Source: Pseudomonas gozinkensis
GTDB taxonomy: Bacteria; Pseudomonadota; Gammaproteobacteria; Pseudomonadales; Pseudomonadaceae
Assembly: GCF_014863585.1 (NCBI RefSeq)
Contig: NZ_CP062253.1
Coordinates: 4,649,001-4,713,000, forward strand
Reading direction: 5' to 3'
Length of the DNA stretch: 64,000 bases
The position numbers and the translations under genes were made by a program. Position 1 is the first letter of the stretch. Every line of letters starts with the position of its first letter. Below the pieces are notes generated by a model, which saw nothing but the letters and a program-made list of their open reading frames with translations, was not told the DNA's origin and did not search any database. Positions 46,016 through 55,551 of the stretch are shown here, one piece after another.

Positions 46016-47938
46016 TCAAGGATTAATTTTCACGCCTGTCTTAAACTGGCAAAGCTCAACTGTGTTTTTGACGACGCGTGCAACTCCGACCGAATAATCT
46101 CCCGCCAAATCTTTAACATCAATTATACGGCTGAAGCCCACTGGCCCAAGACTGGCCCGATTGAAATATTCATTAACGTCAGGCCTTGAAACGGACGCAG
46201 CTTCGTAATAGCTAACCAACCCCTTTGAGTCCGTCAGTGTAACGTAAACCTTGTCAGCCAGATCGCCGTTAGCGCCAGAGACTGCTGTCCAACCACTCAC
46301 CGATAAAGTCTGAGGGATCTTATCGAGCTCCGATACGCTGTCGAGAGAGCCCTCACAATTAGCTGTAATCTTGTTTTTGTTGGAATCCATCAAATGCTCT
46401 GGCGTACCTAAAAAACAACCACCCGCTTCCATGAGCTTGAATTTTTCGTTATTAAAGGAGAAATTCAGTAGGTCGCGCCCCTTGGGTCTCGGAGCAGCCG
46501 GGCAGACAACAATAGCGCCAAGCGGCAGCCCACCAAGATAGCTTTGCGGATTAGCGAGCACATTATCATAGTTCTTGAACCAATTCGGAACAGTGAACGA
46601 TTTACGCTCCGAATAATAGGATAATGCAGAGCTCCAGTCATATCCGAACGCAACAAATGCCTCACCTTGCTTCACATTATTATTTAATACAGAAGCAACG
46701 GCCAGTTCCTGAGTATTGCCCACATTAAAAGAAGACTTTATATCACGATAATAACCACCACTAAAAGCGACATAGTTGCTAGCCATCAGTGCGACAAACA
46801 AACCAATCAGTACTCCCGTCGAGCGCAGCGATTCAAAAATAACAACTAGTGCTACCGACAAAGCGAAGATCAGAAAAATTGCGTTTGCTGACTGATAGTA
46901 CAGATGTATCAAATGAAGATTGGTAAAAATGAATAGTGGCAGAACACCTAGCAATAAAGAGACACCCACAACAAACTTTAGCTTTTTGTTTTTAGAAACA
47001 AACATCGAGCCAAGCATTATCGCTAAACCCAGGACACCACCCAAATTATCCCTCAATAGTCGCTTCCAAATCACATCGACGTACAAAGTTTCGGAAAAAC
47101 GTTGCGAAATCGTACCCCAGTTCCACTGAGACAGAGCGCTCGACGTGATATATACGCCGAACTCGTTATTTACTTTTACGACGTCCGTATAAAATGCCCA
47201 ACCAGCTCCCACAACGATTGGCATCCCAAACAATGCAAAAGAGAGGCAGATATTCCTAACAGTAAAGGCCTTGACCACACCTTTTTCATTCAACTCATGA
47301 AACAAAAACAACAATGCCATCACTGCCAGAACTGGCAGCCCAGTCGTAGCCTTCTGGAGAATGGATAAACCAATAAATAGCACAAAAAGCAATGCATTCG
47401 TTCTTTTTTCTAACGCGAGAAAATCAATAAAATATTTTATTGCAACGACAGCAAAGAACACCGCTGCCGTTTCCATCATAAAACTCCTACCCCACTCCAA
47501 GTAAATAGGACTGGAAAAAAGAAGTCCGACAAAAACAAAGAAAACAGGCCTTGGCAAAGATAATTGCCTACAGATTGCTCTTACCGGAAACAGACAAGAA
47601 GTCAAAAACAGAAAAGATACCAATCTTCCCGTCATATCCAACCCAGATCCGAACAGCACCGACAACATAGCCACTAGATACTGATAAATTGGGAACTCAA
47701 ACGGTATTGACCATGGAGCACCGACCACTGGAGTTTCGTACGCGAGTTTGAAGCCGTCCTTAACAAACCATAGAGATGTCAGCGCCGTTTGCGTCTGCCT
47801 AAAACCGAACTGTTCCAACACTGGCTGACCAGCATAATACACCGCAATAAAGAGCGCGTATAAAAATGCAAGCACCGCCAATAACTTTAAGAGTACATCT
47901 CTCGCCTGGCCACTCCCTGAAAAAAATCCGTACTTCAA
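46016..47938 (-). CDS. Polytopic membrane glycosyltransferase (GT39/ArnT-like) with C-terminal beta-domain
   Basis: 640 residues. About twelve transmembrane helices occupy residues 15-420. The first periplasmic loop has EQFGFRQTQTALTSLWF, an RQTQT motif of a GT-C-like family, and later LEWGRSFMMETAAVFF. The last 150 residues (about 490-640) form a soluble domain with LSVSGWTAVSGANGD and VSYYEAASVSRPDVNEYF, likely a carbohydrate-binding beta-sandwich. It should transfer a sugar from a polyprenyl-phosphate donor in the periplasm. It converges on the pentose/GtrA module, which could supply the donor. The acceptor, O-antigen or another glycan, is unknown. Confidence 0.82.
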   Translation of the reverse strand: MKYGFFSGSGQARDVLLKLLAVLAFLYALFIAVYYAGQPVLEQFGFRQTQTALTSLWFVKDGFKLAYETPVVGAPWSIPFEFPIYQYLVAMLSVLFGSGLDMTGRLVSFLFLTSCLFPVRAICRQLSLPRPVFFVFVGLLFSSPIYLEWGRSFMMETAAVFFAVVAIKYFIDFLALEKRTNALLFVLFIGLSILQKATTGLPVLAVMALLFLFHELNEKGVVKAFTVRNICLSFALFGMPIVVGAGWAFYTDVVKVNNEFGVYITSSALSQWNWGTISQRFSETLYVDVIWKRLLRDNLGGVLGLAIMLGSMFVSKNKKLKFVVGVSLLLGVLPLFIFTNLHLIHLYYQSANAIFLIFALSVALVVIFESLRSTGVLIGLFVALMASNYVAFSGGYYRDIKSSFNVGNTQELAVASVLNNNVKQGEAFVAFGYDWSSALSYYSERKSFTVPNWFKNYDNVLANPQSYLGGLPLGAIVVCPAAPRPKGRDLLNFSFNNEKFKLMEAGGCFLGTPEHLMDSNKNKITANCEGSLDSVSELDKIPQTLSVSGWTAVSGANGDLADKVYVTLTDSKGLVSYYEAASVSRPDVNEYFNRASLGPVGFSRIIDVKDLAGDYSVGVARVVKNTVELCQFKTGVKINP

Positions 47939-48967
47939 TCTGCCACCCCATACTGAATCTAAGTTTAAAATAATCTACCGTCAGCGGAAAAATATTGCTC
48001 GTTGACCAGCACCTGTACCCACGATTATTGTTCATGCCCCCTTGCTTATCACTTTACAACCTTGAGAGGACCAAGAGTTTAAATTTCTGACATTTAGTCC
48101 CTCTAATGAAGCACTGTCATCTTACTCTCCCAGCCCCCTCATTTCGGGTAGAGTTCATCTTACATAAATATTGTACGTCATTCACATTAGCGTTGAACAT
48201 TTGGAATTAGATCTAGAAGGCTGACGCCAGCCAAAAAACCCGTTGGATGGGGCATCCTGCCTCAAAATGCCACCTCTGCTTTCCACGGGCCCTCTCCTCC
48301 AGCACACCAAAAATATGCCAACCCTACGATCGCCCCCTCCCGATCGGACGTGCGGTGGAATTCAACGGGGATCCACTACAGGTTGGCACGCGATAGGAAA
48401 CATGTGTGCCGTACTCAATCTACAGCAGTTCACTGGCTAAACTTGATCGGACCGCACTACCCATAACATACATACGCGAACTGAATGCGTGCTGCCCGGT
48501 GAACTCCCCGGGCGAGTATACTTAGACAAATGGCAGATTCGGCATTAGTTAAAGCCACTCGTGCTGAAAACGAAATGATGATCTCTTTAATCTGTGCAGA
48601 AAGAGGCGATCTTAGAAAATATCATGCGATGTGTTCAGCATCCAATCGTATCGACTACGATTTGCTGCTTGCCCTCCTAGGTCTTCTTGCCAGCGCCGCG
48701 TGAGGGGAGCTGGGCAACAGACTCACCTGATCGGCATCGCCCTTGCCTTGGCCACCTGAATTCAGTACGCTGCGCAACTTGACGAAGGCAAGTAAGCCGT
48801 CCCGCGATAAAATCAGGATCCTCCTGAATCATTTTATCCAACCGACGGCCACCTTATCTTCCATATCTGGGCATTTTCCAGGAACATTTCTGAAATCAAC
48901 CGGGAATGACTGTGCCATGTCCACTTAACTTGCATAATTGACTGTTAATAAAAACAGGTAAAATATC
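47939..48967. other. 1-kb non-coding scar with decayed sequence
   Basis: No gene that I can support. It lies between the divergent membrane glycosyltransferase and the acyltransferase. 48330-48362 contains, on the minus strand, GCACGTCCGATCGGGAGGGG, which resembles the 3' end of a group II intron. GGCACGCG...TGTGTGCC (48385-48410) forms a hairpin with wobble pairs. A 57-codon frame runs 48530-48703. The mixed composition suggests layered insertions and deletions. Confidence 0.45.
48530..48703 (+). CDS. Possible small hypothetical protein (57 aa)
   Basis: ATG at 48530 to TGA at 48703. The peptide has a charged, helical N-half (ALVKATRAENEMMISLICAE, RGDLRKYHAMCSASN) and a hydrophobic end (LLLALLGLLASAA). 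No Shine-Dalgarno sequence is visible, and I recognise no family. It sits in an otherwise decayed region and may be a remnant or chance frame. Confidence 0.25.
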   Translation: MADSALVKATRAENEMMISLICAERGDLRKYHAMCSASNRIDYDLLLALLGLLASAA

Positions 48968-50938
48968 TTGACCAAGCCCCCTCTCCAATATCGTCCAGAT
49001 ATCGATGGCCTGCGAGCCATGGCAATTATACTCGTCATGATTGCTCACGCCTTTCCGACCTTCTTAGTTAACGGCTATATTGGGGTTGATATATTTTTTG
49101 TGATATCTGGGTATTTGATCACCTCCATCATATTGAAGGAAATTTCGAAGAACAGGTTTAGTTTTGTTGAATTTTACATACGCCGTGCCAATAGAATATT
49201 TCCGTGCCTTGTAATTGTTCTTGCTGGATGCTTGATATTTGGATGGCTGGTATTGCTCCAAGGCGAATATAAGCTGGTGGGACGAGCTACTACGGCCGGT
49301 GCGGGCTTTGTGGCAAATATCAACAACTACAGCGAGGGCGGCTATTGGGACGTATCAAACAACGTTAAACCGCTGCTCCACTTATGGTCGCTCGGTGTCG
49401 AAGAGCAGTTTTATATCTTCTGGCCTGTCATGTTATGGCTGGCCTCAACCAATCGTATGAAAAGCACGGCTCTTGTAATTTCCATTGCAATGTGTTCTTT
49501 TGCATGGTGCGTGTATATTACAAAAGAAAATCAACCCTCCGCTTATTACCTACCTTTTTCCCGTTTCTGGGAGCTAATGGCTGGGGGATTACTGGCACAT
49601 GCCGAAGCATTTGCGCGATCGAAAGATATCAGCATATTAGATGTTATAACGCACAGCAAGATATTCGATTGGTGCAACAAAGCCCGATCACAGCTGAATG
49701 TTATTCTTGCGAACTCATTTTCCATTCTTGGGCTATTTCTCGTTATATCCGCATTGCTTACTCAATATCCCCTGAGCAGTTTTCCGGGTAGTTATGCAGC
49801 ACTTCCTGTTTTAGGTGCGGTGTTGCTAATCATGGCTGGACCTGCTGCATTAATTAATTCAAAACTTCTTTCCAATCGACTGATTATCTATATCGGACTA
49901 ATCAGTTACCCTCTCTATTTGTGGCACTGGCCGATAATCGTCTTCAATTACATTATCCATAGCGGCGAGGTCTCAAATAGATCATTATTTTTATCATTGG
50001 CAATTACATTTATACTGGCAAGTGCCACCTATCACTTTGTAGAAAAACCGATCCGATTGAACGCAAAATGGCATAGCAAGAAAGCAATGGCGCTAACAGC
50101 CCTAGTTTTGTTGTGTGGCATTTCAGGATATATAGTAAATATCAATGATGGATTTGAGTCCAGATACAAGAATTACGAGATTGCGTCAACTTCACAAGTT
50201 GAAATCTCTGCTAAAAAAGAGAAGTTTGCTATCCTTGGAGATAGTCAGAGTGAAATGTTTGCCGATGGCATGCGGTTGCCCACCGACAAAGTAAAAGTTT
50301 TCTCTACAGCAGGGTGGCCATATCTTGCTGGCACAAGCTTCTTAAAGATCACAAACAAAATTCCGAAGCTCACTGACGATGCCATGAGTGAAATATTAGC
50401 TGACAAAAATATAGACATTGTTGTCATTGCAAACATGTACAACCTGTACACTGACTTCGATGAGTTCAATCATGGCGATAAGTTTTATAGCGTTCCGGTT
50501 GTGCCGCATGAAACATCAAAGGAAGCTTACTATTCTGGTCTGCGAAGAACAGCCACGATTCTCGCCAATGCCGGAAAAAAGATCATTTATGTAAAATCCA
50601 TTCCATTTCTGGGCGGGGTAAATTCTGTTTCTGCATGCTCTGATTATCACCTTACAGTTCCTAGAAAGAAACCTAAGTCTTGCCTTGTCACCCGCGATGA
50701 GATTGAAAAATTTCGAGATGGATATGATTCATCTGTGCAAAAGACATTTCATGATATTCCTGGGGTCTCAATATTCGATCCTGTGCCATACATCTGCGAC
50801 GAGAAATATTGTCACGTCTCGAAAGATGGGGTATTGATGTATCGAGACACATCGCATCTTAGTCATGAAGGTGCTGCAATTGTCGGATCGGGAATAATTA
50901 AAGCTGTTAATGCTGTGCGTTCGGATAAATATCTATGA
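48968..50938 (+). CDS. AT3-SGNH acyltransferase (OafA-like O-acetyltransferase)
   Basis: 656 residues. An acyltransferase-3 membrane domain (about 8-370) has YRPDIDGLRAMAIILVMIAH, GYIGVDIFFVISGYLI, the RRANRIFPCL arginine motif and HLWSLGVEEQFY. The C-terminal 240 residues form an SGNH domain with ILGDSQSEMF (nucleophile Ser) and TSHLSHEGA (Asp/His). Such two-domain proteins O-acetylate O-antigen or other surface glycans in the periplasm. It starts at TTG 48968, with ACAGGTAAA upstream; a later start would cut the first helix. Codon use is distinctly AT-rich against the backbone, and non-coding scars lie on both sides, which suggests horizontal acquisition. Confidence 0.87.
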   Translation: MTKPPLQYRPDIDGLRAMAIILVMIAHAFPTFLVNGYIGVDIFFVISGYLITSIILKEISKNRFSFVEFYIRRANRIFPCLVIVLAGCLIFGWLVLLQGEYKLVGRATTAGAGFVANINNYSEGGYWDVSNNVKPLLHLWSLGVEEQFYIFWPVMLWLASTNRMKSTALVISIAMCSFAWCVYITKENQPSAYYLPFSRFWELMAGGLLAHAEAFARSKDISILDVITHSKIFDWCNKARSQLNVILANSFSILGLFLVISALLTQYPLSSFPGSYAALPVLGAVLLIMAGPAALINSKLLSNRLIIYIGLISYPLYLWHWPIIVFNYIIHSGEVSNRSLFLSLAITFILASATYHFVEKPIRLNAKWHSKKAMALTALVLLCGISGYIVNINDGFESRYKNYEIASTSQVEISAKKEKFAILGDSQSEMFADGMRLPTDKVKVFSTAGWPYLAGTSFLKITNKIPKLTDDAMSEILADKNIDIVVIANMYNLYTDFDEFNHGDKFYSVPVVPHETSKEAYYSGLRRTATILANAGKKIIYVKSIPFLGGVNSVSACSDYHLTVPRKKPKSCLVTRDEIEKFRDGYDSSVQKTFHDIPGVSIFDPVPYICDEKYCHVSKDGVLMYRDTSHLSHEGAAIVGSGIIKAVNAVRSDKYL

Positions 50939-51502
50939 GCACGACATGATTTATCCGTTGGCCAGCTACCTTCGGAACACTATTACCCAATTGCCGCCCG
51001 ATACAACACATCGGGCCAAAGGACGGTTTGGTCGAGTGGGGAAAATCGCCGTAAGGCAGATTTAGTAATCCGCCAGCAATTTAAACTTCTGCGACATCAT
51101 TAGCCCCCCTTCTGGGCGGGTATTGCCTATCGCAAAGCGATGCGACCAACCCATCTGCCGCTCGCAACCCGCAGCGATGTATCCTTAAAGCATGAGGTTG
51201 GGGCATGGAGCTAGGTAGGAGTCGACACTGACCAGTAAAGGCTCGTTTACCAACTCAGAACTGCCCCAAGAACTCGACCGTTTTTTTCAGTTTCGGGGCA
51301 GGAAAATCCAGGATGGTCCGCACGGAAATGAGGAAAACTAGTAGGATACACACTCGCCACATGCTTTCGCTGCACCTTATCCGGCCCGCAGCCCCTCAGT
51401 CCAAGCAACAGGCAACGTATCGGTGCTCCCGATTTCCGAATCAGACGACGAGTTGAGATGTCAAACTTGATGTGGACTCATAGAGTAGTTACGAACATCC
51501 GA
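50939..51502. other. Non-coding scar downstream of the acyltransferase gene
   Basis: 564 bp with no supportable gene, between two convergent stop codons. It contains CCCGATACAACACATCGGG, a hairpin just past the acyltransferase stop (about 50998-51016), and CTGCCCC...GGGGCAG (51261-51301) around a T-rich centre. No direct repeat shared with the upstream 1-kb scar was found by eye, so site-specific excision ends are not demonstrated. Confidence 0.45.
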
Positions 51503-52897
51503 TTACATAGGATCGGACTTAACTGACGCAAAGCTTTTAACCAATTCAATTGCCAGCGCCCGCGCATGCTGGCGAAGTTCGGGAACAGCCGTGGCCTCCC
51601 ATAGTTGAGCTTTTAGCATAGGCCCCACATAACTTAACCACTGTATACTTCTCCCAGACGGATCTTCAACTGAGTAGTCTTTGCCAACCGTGATTCCAAG
51701 ATTCAATGCATCAGCACTGATCATTGCTTCGTTCAACAAATACGAAATAAATGGATCAGTAATTTTCTCTATGTCCGTACATGGACCAGTGCAGTTGATG
51801 ATTTGATCAAACCGGTATTCGACAACATTATCGACTCCTCTTGTCTTGATACGCACAGAAACGCATGCCCCTTCAGCAGCCACCGAGAGAATCCGTCCAG
51901 CGATCGAGTTGACAGCGGAAGTCGCAAGCGCTTCCTGATAAATACGGTAAGTCTGTGGTGCCACTCGGTGCCGATAGACATCCCAATGGGGCTGTACATG
52001 ACGTAAAAAGCGTCTGCGCTCATCAAGCAACAAACGTCCCCACAGCTCGGAAGTAATCGGCCTGAGTGCTGCCACAACTTCCCGCCAGTGCTCAGGCGAC
52101 CGAGCCACCTCTTGACGCACCAATTTCATATAAGAGGAGACTGACGGTACGCTCGCCAGTAAATCCGCGCAGATAGTTGTCGAGAAAGCCGAGGCAGGTA
52201 TGCGGTCGCGGTGAGCCGTAGGTAATAAACCTCGACGCGAAACCATCGTAACTTTGGCCGCAGGATGGGATTGGCGCAGGGAGATCAGAGTATCGAGCGC
52301 TGTCAAACCACTGCCGACCAGCAGAACGCGCGGCGCTTGATCAGAAGAGAGCTGCGCCAATGGCGACCAGGGATCTGCTGTATAGACCGAAGAGTTGTCG
52401 AGTTGCTGTAATCCTGATGGTCTGGCAGGGGAAAAATTGCCGAACGCCAATACAACATGATCCGCGACAATTCGCTCACCGGTACTAACATCTATCACTG
52501 CGCCTGCACCATCAGCCTGGATCGAAAGGACCTCTCCTGTAATGCGCGAACACTTTACCGTAGACTGAGCTTCAGACTGACTCAGCATTTCACTAAGATA
52601 GGCGCCATACAACTTTCGCGAAACGAAACTGCCGGAATGAGTTTCAGGATCAATCTTTTGACAAAAGGCAAGGAACGAGTCGGGTTGATCAACCAATGCG
52701 GACATATTCCCCGCTGGCACGTTCAACAAATGATGTGGACTGTTTGTACCATAGGCCAAACCACGCGCCATTTTTCCCGATCGATTGATGATTGTAAGGT
52801 GCATCCCCTCCGATGCACGCTTCAGGAACTCTATTGCTGTTACTGCCCCACTAAAACCTGCACCGATGATGACTAGCCGCTTCACTTTGCATTCCAT
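51503..52897 (-). CDS. FAD/NAD(P)-binding protein (COG4529-like)
   Basis: 464 residues. [20 protein letters not shown] at the N-terminus binds FAD, and the family marker [20 protein letters not shown] follows near residue 48. [20 protein letters not shown] forms a second dinucleotide-binding site, and [11 protein letters not shown] closes the domain. These proteins are presumed oxidoreductases with unknown substrates. Its start overlaps the end of cysC by 16 bp, so it is almost certainly cotranslated with APS kinase. This pairing suggests a role in sulfur activation or in modifying the sulfated product. It is the last gene of the leftward block. Confidence 0.85.
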   Translation of the reverse strand: MECKVKRLVIIGAGFSGAVTAIEFLKRASEGMHLTIINRSGKMARGLAYGTNSPHHLLNVPAGNMSALVDQPDSFLAFCQKIDPETHSGSFVSRKLYGAYLSEMLSQSEAQSTVKCSRITGEVLSIQADGAGAVIDVSTGERIVADHVVLAFGNFSPARPSGLQQLDNSSVYTADPWSPLAQLSSDQAPRVLLVGSGLTALDTLISLRQSHPAAKVTMVSRRGLLPTAHRDRIPASAFSTTICADLLASVPSVSSYMKLVRQEVARSPEHWREVVAALRPITSELWGRLLLDERRRFLRHVQPHWDVYRHRVAPQTYRIYQEALATSAVNSIAGRILSVAAEGACVSVRIKTRGVDNVVEYRFDQIINCTGPCTDIEKITDPFISYLLNEAMISADALNLGITVGKDYSVEDPSGRSIQWLSYVGPMLKAQLWEATAVPELRQHARALAIELVKSFASVKSDPM

Positions 52898-53475
52898 TGT
52901 TCTAAATAAGTCATTACAGCATCCACGCCGTCTTCTATCGAATGAGTCAGAGTTTCAATTGTTATCTGTGGAGAGGCAGGAGGCTCATACGGCGAGTCAA
53001 TCCCCGTGAAGTTTTTGATAACCCCTTGCCGGGCCTTGATGTAGAGTCCTTTGGGATCACGACGCTCGCACTCGCTGAGCGGTGTATCAATATACACCTC
53101 AATAAAGGACTCATCGCCGATTACACTGCGTGCCAGCGCCCGATCACGTCGAAATGGAGAAATAAAGGAGGTGATGACAATGAGCCCTGCATCTATAAAC
53201 AGATTGGCCACTTCGGCGACCCGCCGGATATTTTCTTCGCGGTCGACATCTCCAAAGCCAAGATCCTTGCACAAACCCATCCGAACGTTGTCACCATCGA
53301 GCAAATACGTGTGGCATCCCTTCGCTACAAGTCGTTGTTCTAGCGCGTCCGCAATGGACGATTTTCCAGAACCACTCAGACCAGTCAGCCATATCACAAC
53401 GGGACGCTGATTTTTTTGCTCACCACGTATACGACCAGTCGTCGAAATACGTTGGCACGTGAGATTATTCTGCAT
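52882..53475 (-). CDS. cysC: Adenylyl-sulfate (APS) kinase, stand-alone
   Basis: 197 residues, the length of monofunctional CysC. Walker A is [39 protein letters not shown] and [20 protein letters not shown] bind APS, and [13 protein letters not shown] and [12 protein letters not shown] follow. It phosphorylates APS to PAPS, the sulfate donor. Pseudomonads usually have APS kinase fused in CysNC for cysteine synthesis, so a separate copy in an O-antigen locus suggests dedicated PAPS supply for sulfation, perhaps for the sulfotransferase-like domain at 29289. Confidence 0.93.
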   Translation of the reverse strand: MQNNLTCQRISTTGRIRGEQKNQRPVVIWLTGLSGSGKSSIADALEQRLVAKGCHTYLLDGDNVRMGLCKDLGFGDVDREENIRRVAEVANLFIDAGLIVITSFISPFRRDRALARSVIGDESFIEVYIDTPLSECERRDPKGLYIKARQGVIKNFTGIDSPYEPPASPQITIETLTHSIEDGVDAVMTYLEQWNAK

Positions 53476-53578
53476 ATTTTCTCGTCATTTTTAATGTCTG
53501 GGCCAATAGCAGTTAGGCGCTCCGCATAGTAAATGCTGAAGCCTGCGCTGGGATTTTAGACCAGCCAGCTGGCTATAA

Positions 53579-54592
53579 CTACCGTGTTTTAGCCTTGCCG
53601 GCGTTCAGTAAGTACGCTAAAAAAAACAGAGGACCAAAGGCAGTTACCAGGCCAACCACTGCATTCATTTGATACAGCGCCACGAAAATTGAAATAGGAA
53701 GCAAAAACCCGGCATTTATTACCAAAACTGTCAGCGTCACTTTTTTGTGCCCGAAACGACGTGCTGCATGTTGATAACCGTGGCTACTATGAGCCTCGTA
53801 CACCTTTTCGCCGCGTATTAACCGGAAGATAAGGGTCCATGTGGCATCGACTATGAATACACCCATCAGGATGATCCAGCTCCATAGCAACACAGGCTTG
53901 TGCGAAGCAACCTCGAGCGTGATTACCCCAAGGATGAGCCCGAGAAAGCCACTTCCGGCGTCCCCCATAAAAATCCGCGCTGGTGGAAAATTCCACCAGA
54001 GAAACCCCGCGACAGCCGTTGCCAACATCACCGGCGCCCAAATCAGGTATACGCTTTCGCTGAACCAATAAACCAGGCACATACCGAGGCACACACTGAT
54101 TGCTTCAATGCTGGCCAGACCATCGATGCCGTCCATGAAGTTATAGAGATTCAGCATCCAGACCAAATATATCAACGCCAGCAGATGTCCAAACCATCCA
54201 AGATCAATAGTCACGCCGAACAGCTCGACCGGAGCAAAACCACCCAACCAGTACAATGCCCACGCTGCGGCGATAAAGTGCCCGAGCAAACGCCATCTGG
54301 CGGCGATATGGCCATGGTCATCGGCAAAGCCGATCAACGCAACCAACAATCCCGCCCCCAACAAACCATACAAGACGTCAGTGCCAAGGAGATCCAACTC
54401 AGCAAGCACGGGCAGCACCAGGAGATAGGAAACAACTATTGCAACACCGCCTCCACGCGGTGTCGGTATCGAGTGGGCGCTGCGCTCATTGGGAATGTCC
54501 ATCAAGCTCTTTGACAAGGCATAACGACGCAAGCACAGCGTCAGTAGCCAAGAAACAGCAAATACCCCAAACAGCAGCCACCAAACAGTCAT
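53579..54592 (-). CDS. wbpL: WecA/WbpL-type initiating sugar-1-phosphate transferase
   Basis: 337 residues with about eleven transmembrane helices, MraY/WecA family. Key motifs are DIPNERSAHSIPTPRGGG, FADDHGHIAARWRL (Asp pair), LYNFMDGIDGLASIEA and ARIFMGDAGSGFLGL, with the HSSHGYQH loop near the C-terminus. It transfers a HexNAc-1-P, here probably QuiNAc or FucNAc, to undecaprenyl phosphate and starts the O-antigen repeat. It overlaps the upstream epimerase gene by ATGA. The assignment as WbpL rather than WecA rests on the wbpM and reductase context. Confidence 0.9.
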   Translation of the reverse strand: MTVWWLLFGVFAVSWLLTLCLRRYALSKSLMDIPNERSAHSIPTPRGGGVAIVVSYLLVLPVLAELDLLGTDVLYGLLGAGLLVALIGFADDHGHIAARWRLLGHFIAAAWALYWLGGFAPVELFGVTIDLGWFGHLLALIYLVWMLNLYNFMDGIDGLASIEAISVCLGMCLVYWFSESVYLIWAPVMLATAVAGFLWWNFPPARIFMGDAGSGFLGLILGVITLEVASHKPVLLWSWIILMGVFIVDATWTLIFRLIRGEKVYEAHSSHGYQHAARRFGHKKVTLTVLVINAGFLLPISIFVALYQMNAVVGLVTAFGPLFFLAYLLNAGKAKTR

Positions 54593-55551
54593 TTCGTGTG
54601 ATTTTCCTGGTAGTGGCCAGCGGTCTGACGCATGGCCTTGTCCATATTCGTAGGCGGAGTCCACTTCAGTAACTCGCGATTTTTACTGATATCGACTTGC
54701 AGCGAGTCGCATATACGCTGGGCAACTGCATTCTTTCCGAATAACGAGGCAGCCAGTTTCAGCAAGTACTCGGGCACAGGCCAAAGCCGAGCTGGCTTGC
54801 CGAGCGCAATCGATAGACGACGCAGCAACTGAGTGGTAGATACGTCCTCGCCGTCGCTAACCAGAAAGGTCTGGTTGATTGCCGCAGGATGATCAATGCA
54901 GGTGACAATGAGGCTCACCACGTTTGCAATCGAGACCAAACTACGCTGGTTTCGTATTGCTCCCAGAGGCAGTGGCACTGCTTTATCGAGCCAGTTCAGC
55001 ATGCTCAGAAAGTTGGCTTGCACTCCAGGACCGTAGATAAGCGGAGGCCGGATGATCACCAGCTCCATGCCGGTGTCGTGACTTAGCCGCTTCAAAGCTT
55101 CTTCGGCTTCGTACTTGGACACACCATAAGGATCCAGCGGATTCGGAAGATCATCGGCTTTGAATGGCCTGCCAGGGCGAGTGCTTTCGCCGTTGACCTT
55201 GATCGAACTTATAAAAATGAAGCGCTTAACACCCGATGCAGCAGCGTATTGAGCCAGTTTGATCGTACCCTCGACATTTACTTTACGAAACTCTGCCAGT
55301 GCATCCGCAGCGGTTTCGTTCATCACATGCACCCGGGCAGCGGCATGAACGACTACCTGAACATCATTGAGTGCAAGCTGGATCCGGGGATGGGTGAGAT
55401 CGAATGGCATCACGGAACACAATCCATGTAATCGCGTAGCACCTCGTGCCGCCGCAATCGGGCAGAACTGTTTATCGGCCAGCAATCTGAAAACCATTGC
55501 CTCACCAACGAAACCGCTAGCTCCCGTTACCAATACTTTCGGGACGGTCAT
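54589..55551 (-). CDS. WbpK/WbpV-like UDP-4-keto-6-deoxy-HexNAc reductase
   Basis: 320 residues, extended SDR. Rossmann loop VTGASGFVGEAMVFRLL; catalytic Ser in FIFISSIKVNGEST and Tyr-Lys in YGVSKYEAEEAL. It resembles the 4-reductases WbpV and WbpK of P. aeruginosa, which reduce the WbpM product to UDP-D-QuiNAc or UDP-D-FucNAc. Which epimer forms cannot be told from sequence. The gene overlaps both neighbours by 4 bp (a GT2 and wbpL), placing precursor synthesis and initiation in one translational unit. Confidence 0.85.
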   Translation of the reverse strand: MTVPKVLVTGASGFVGEAMVFRLLADKQFCPIAAARGATRLHGLCSVMPFDLTHPRIQLALNDVQVVVHAAARVHVMNETAADALAEFRKVNVEGTIKLAQYAAASGVKRFIFISSIKVNGESTRPGRPFKADDLPNPLDPYGVSKYEAEEALKRLSHDTGMELVIIRPPLIYGPGVQANFLSMLNWLDKAVPLPLGAIRNQRSLVSIANVVSLIVTCIDHPAAINQTFLVSDGEDVSTTQLLRRLSIALGKPARLWPVPEYLLKLAASLFGKNAVAQRICDSLQVDISKNRELLKWTPPTNMDKAMRQTAGHYQENHTK

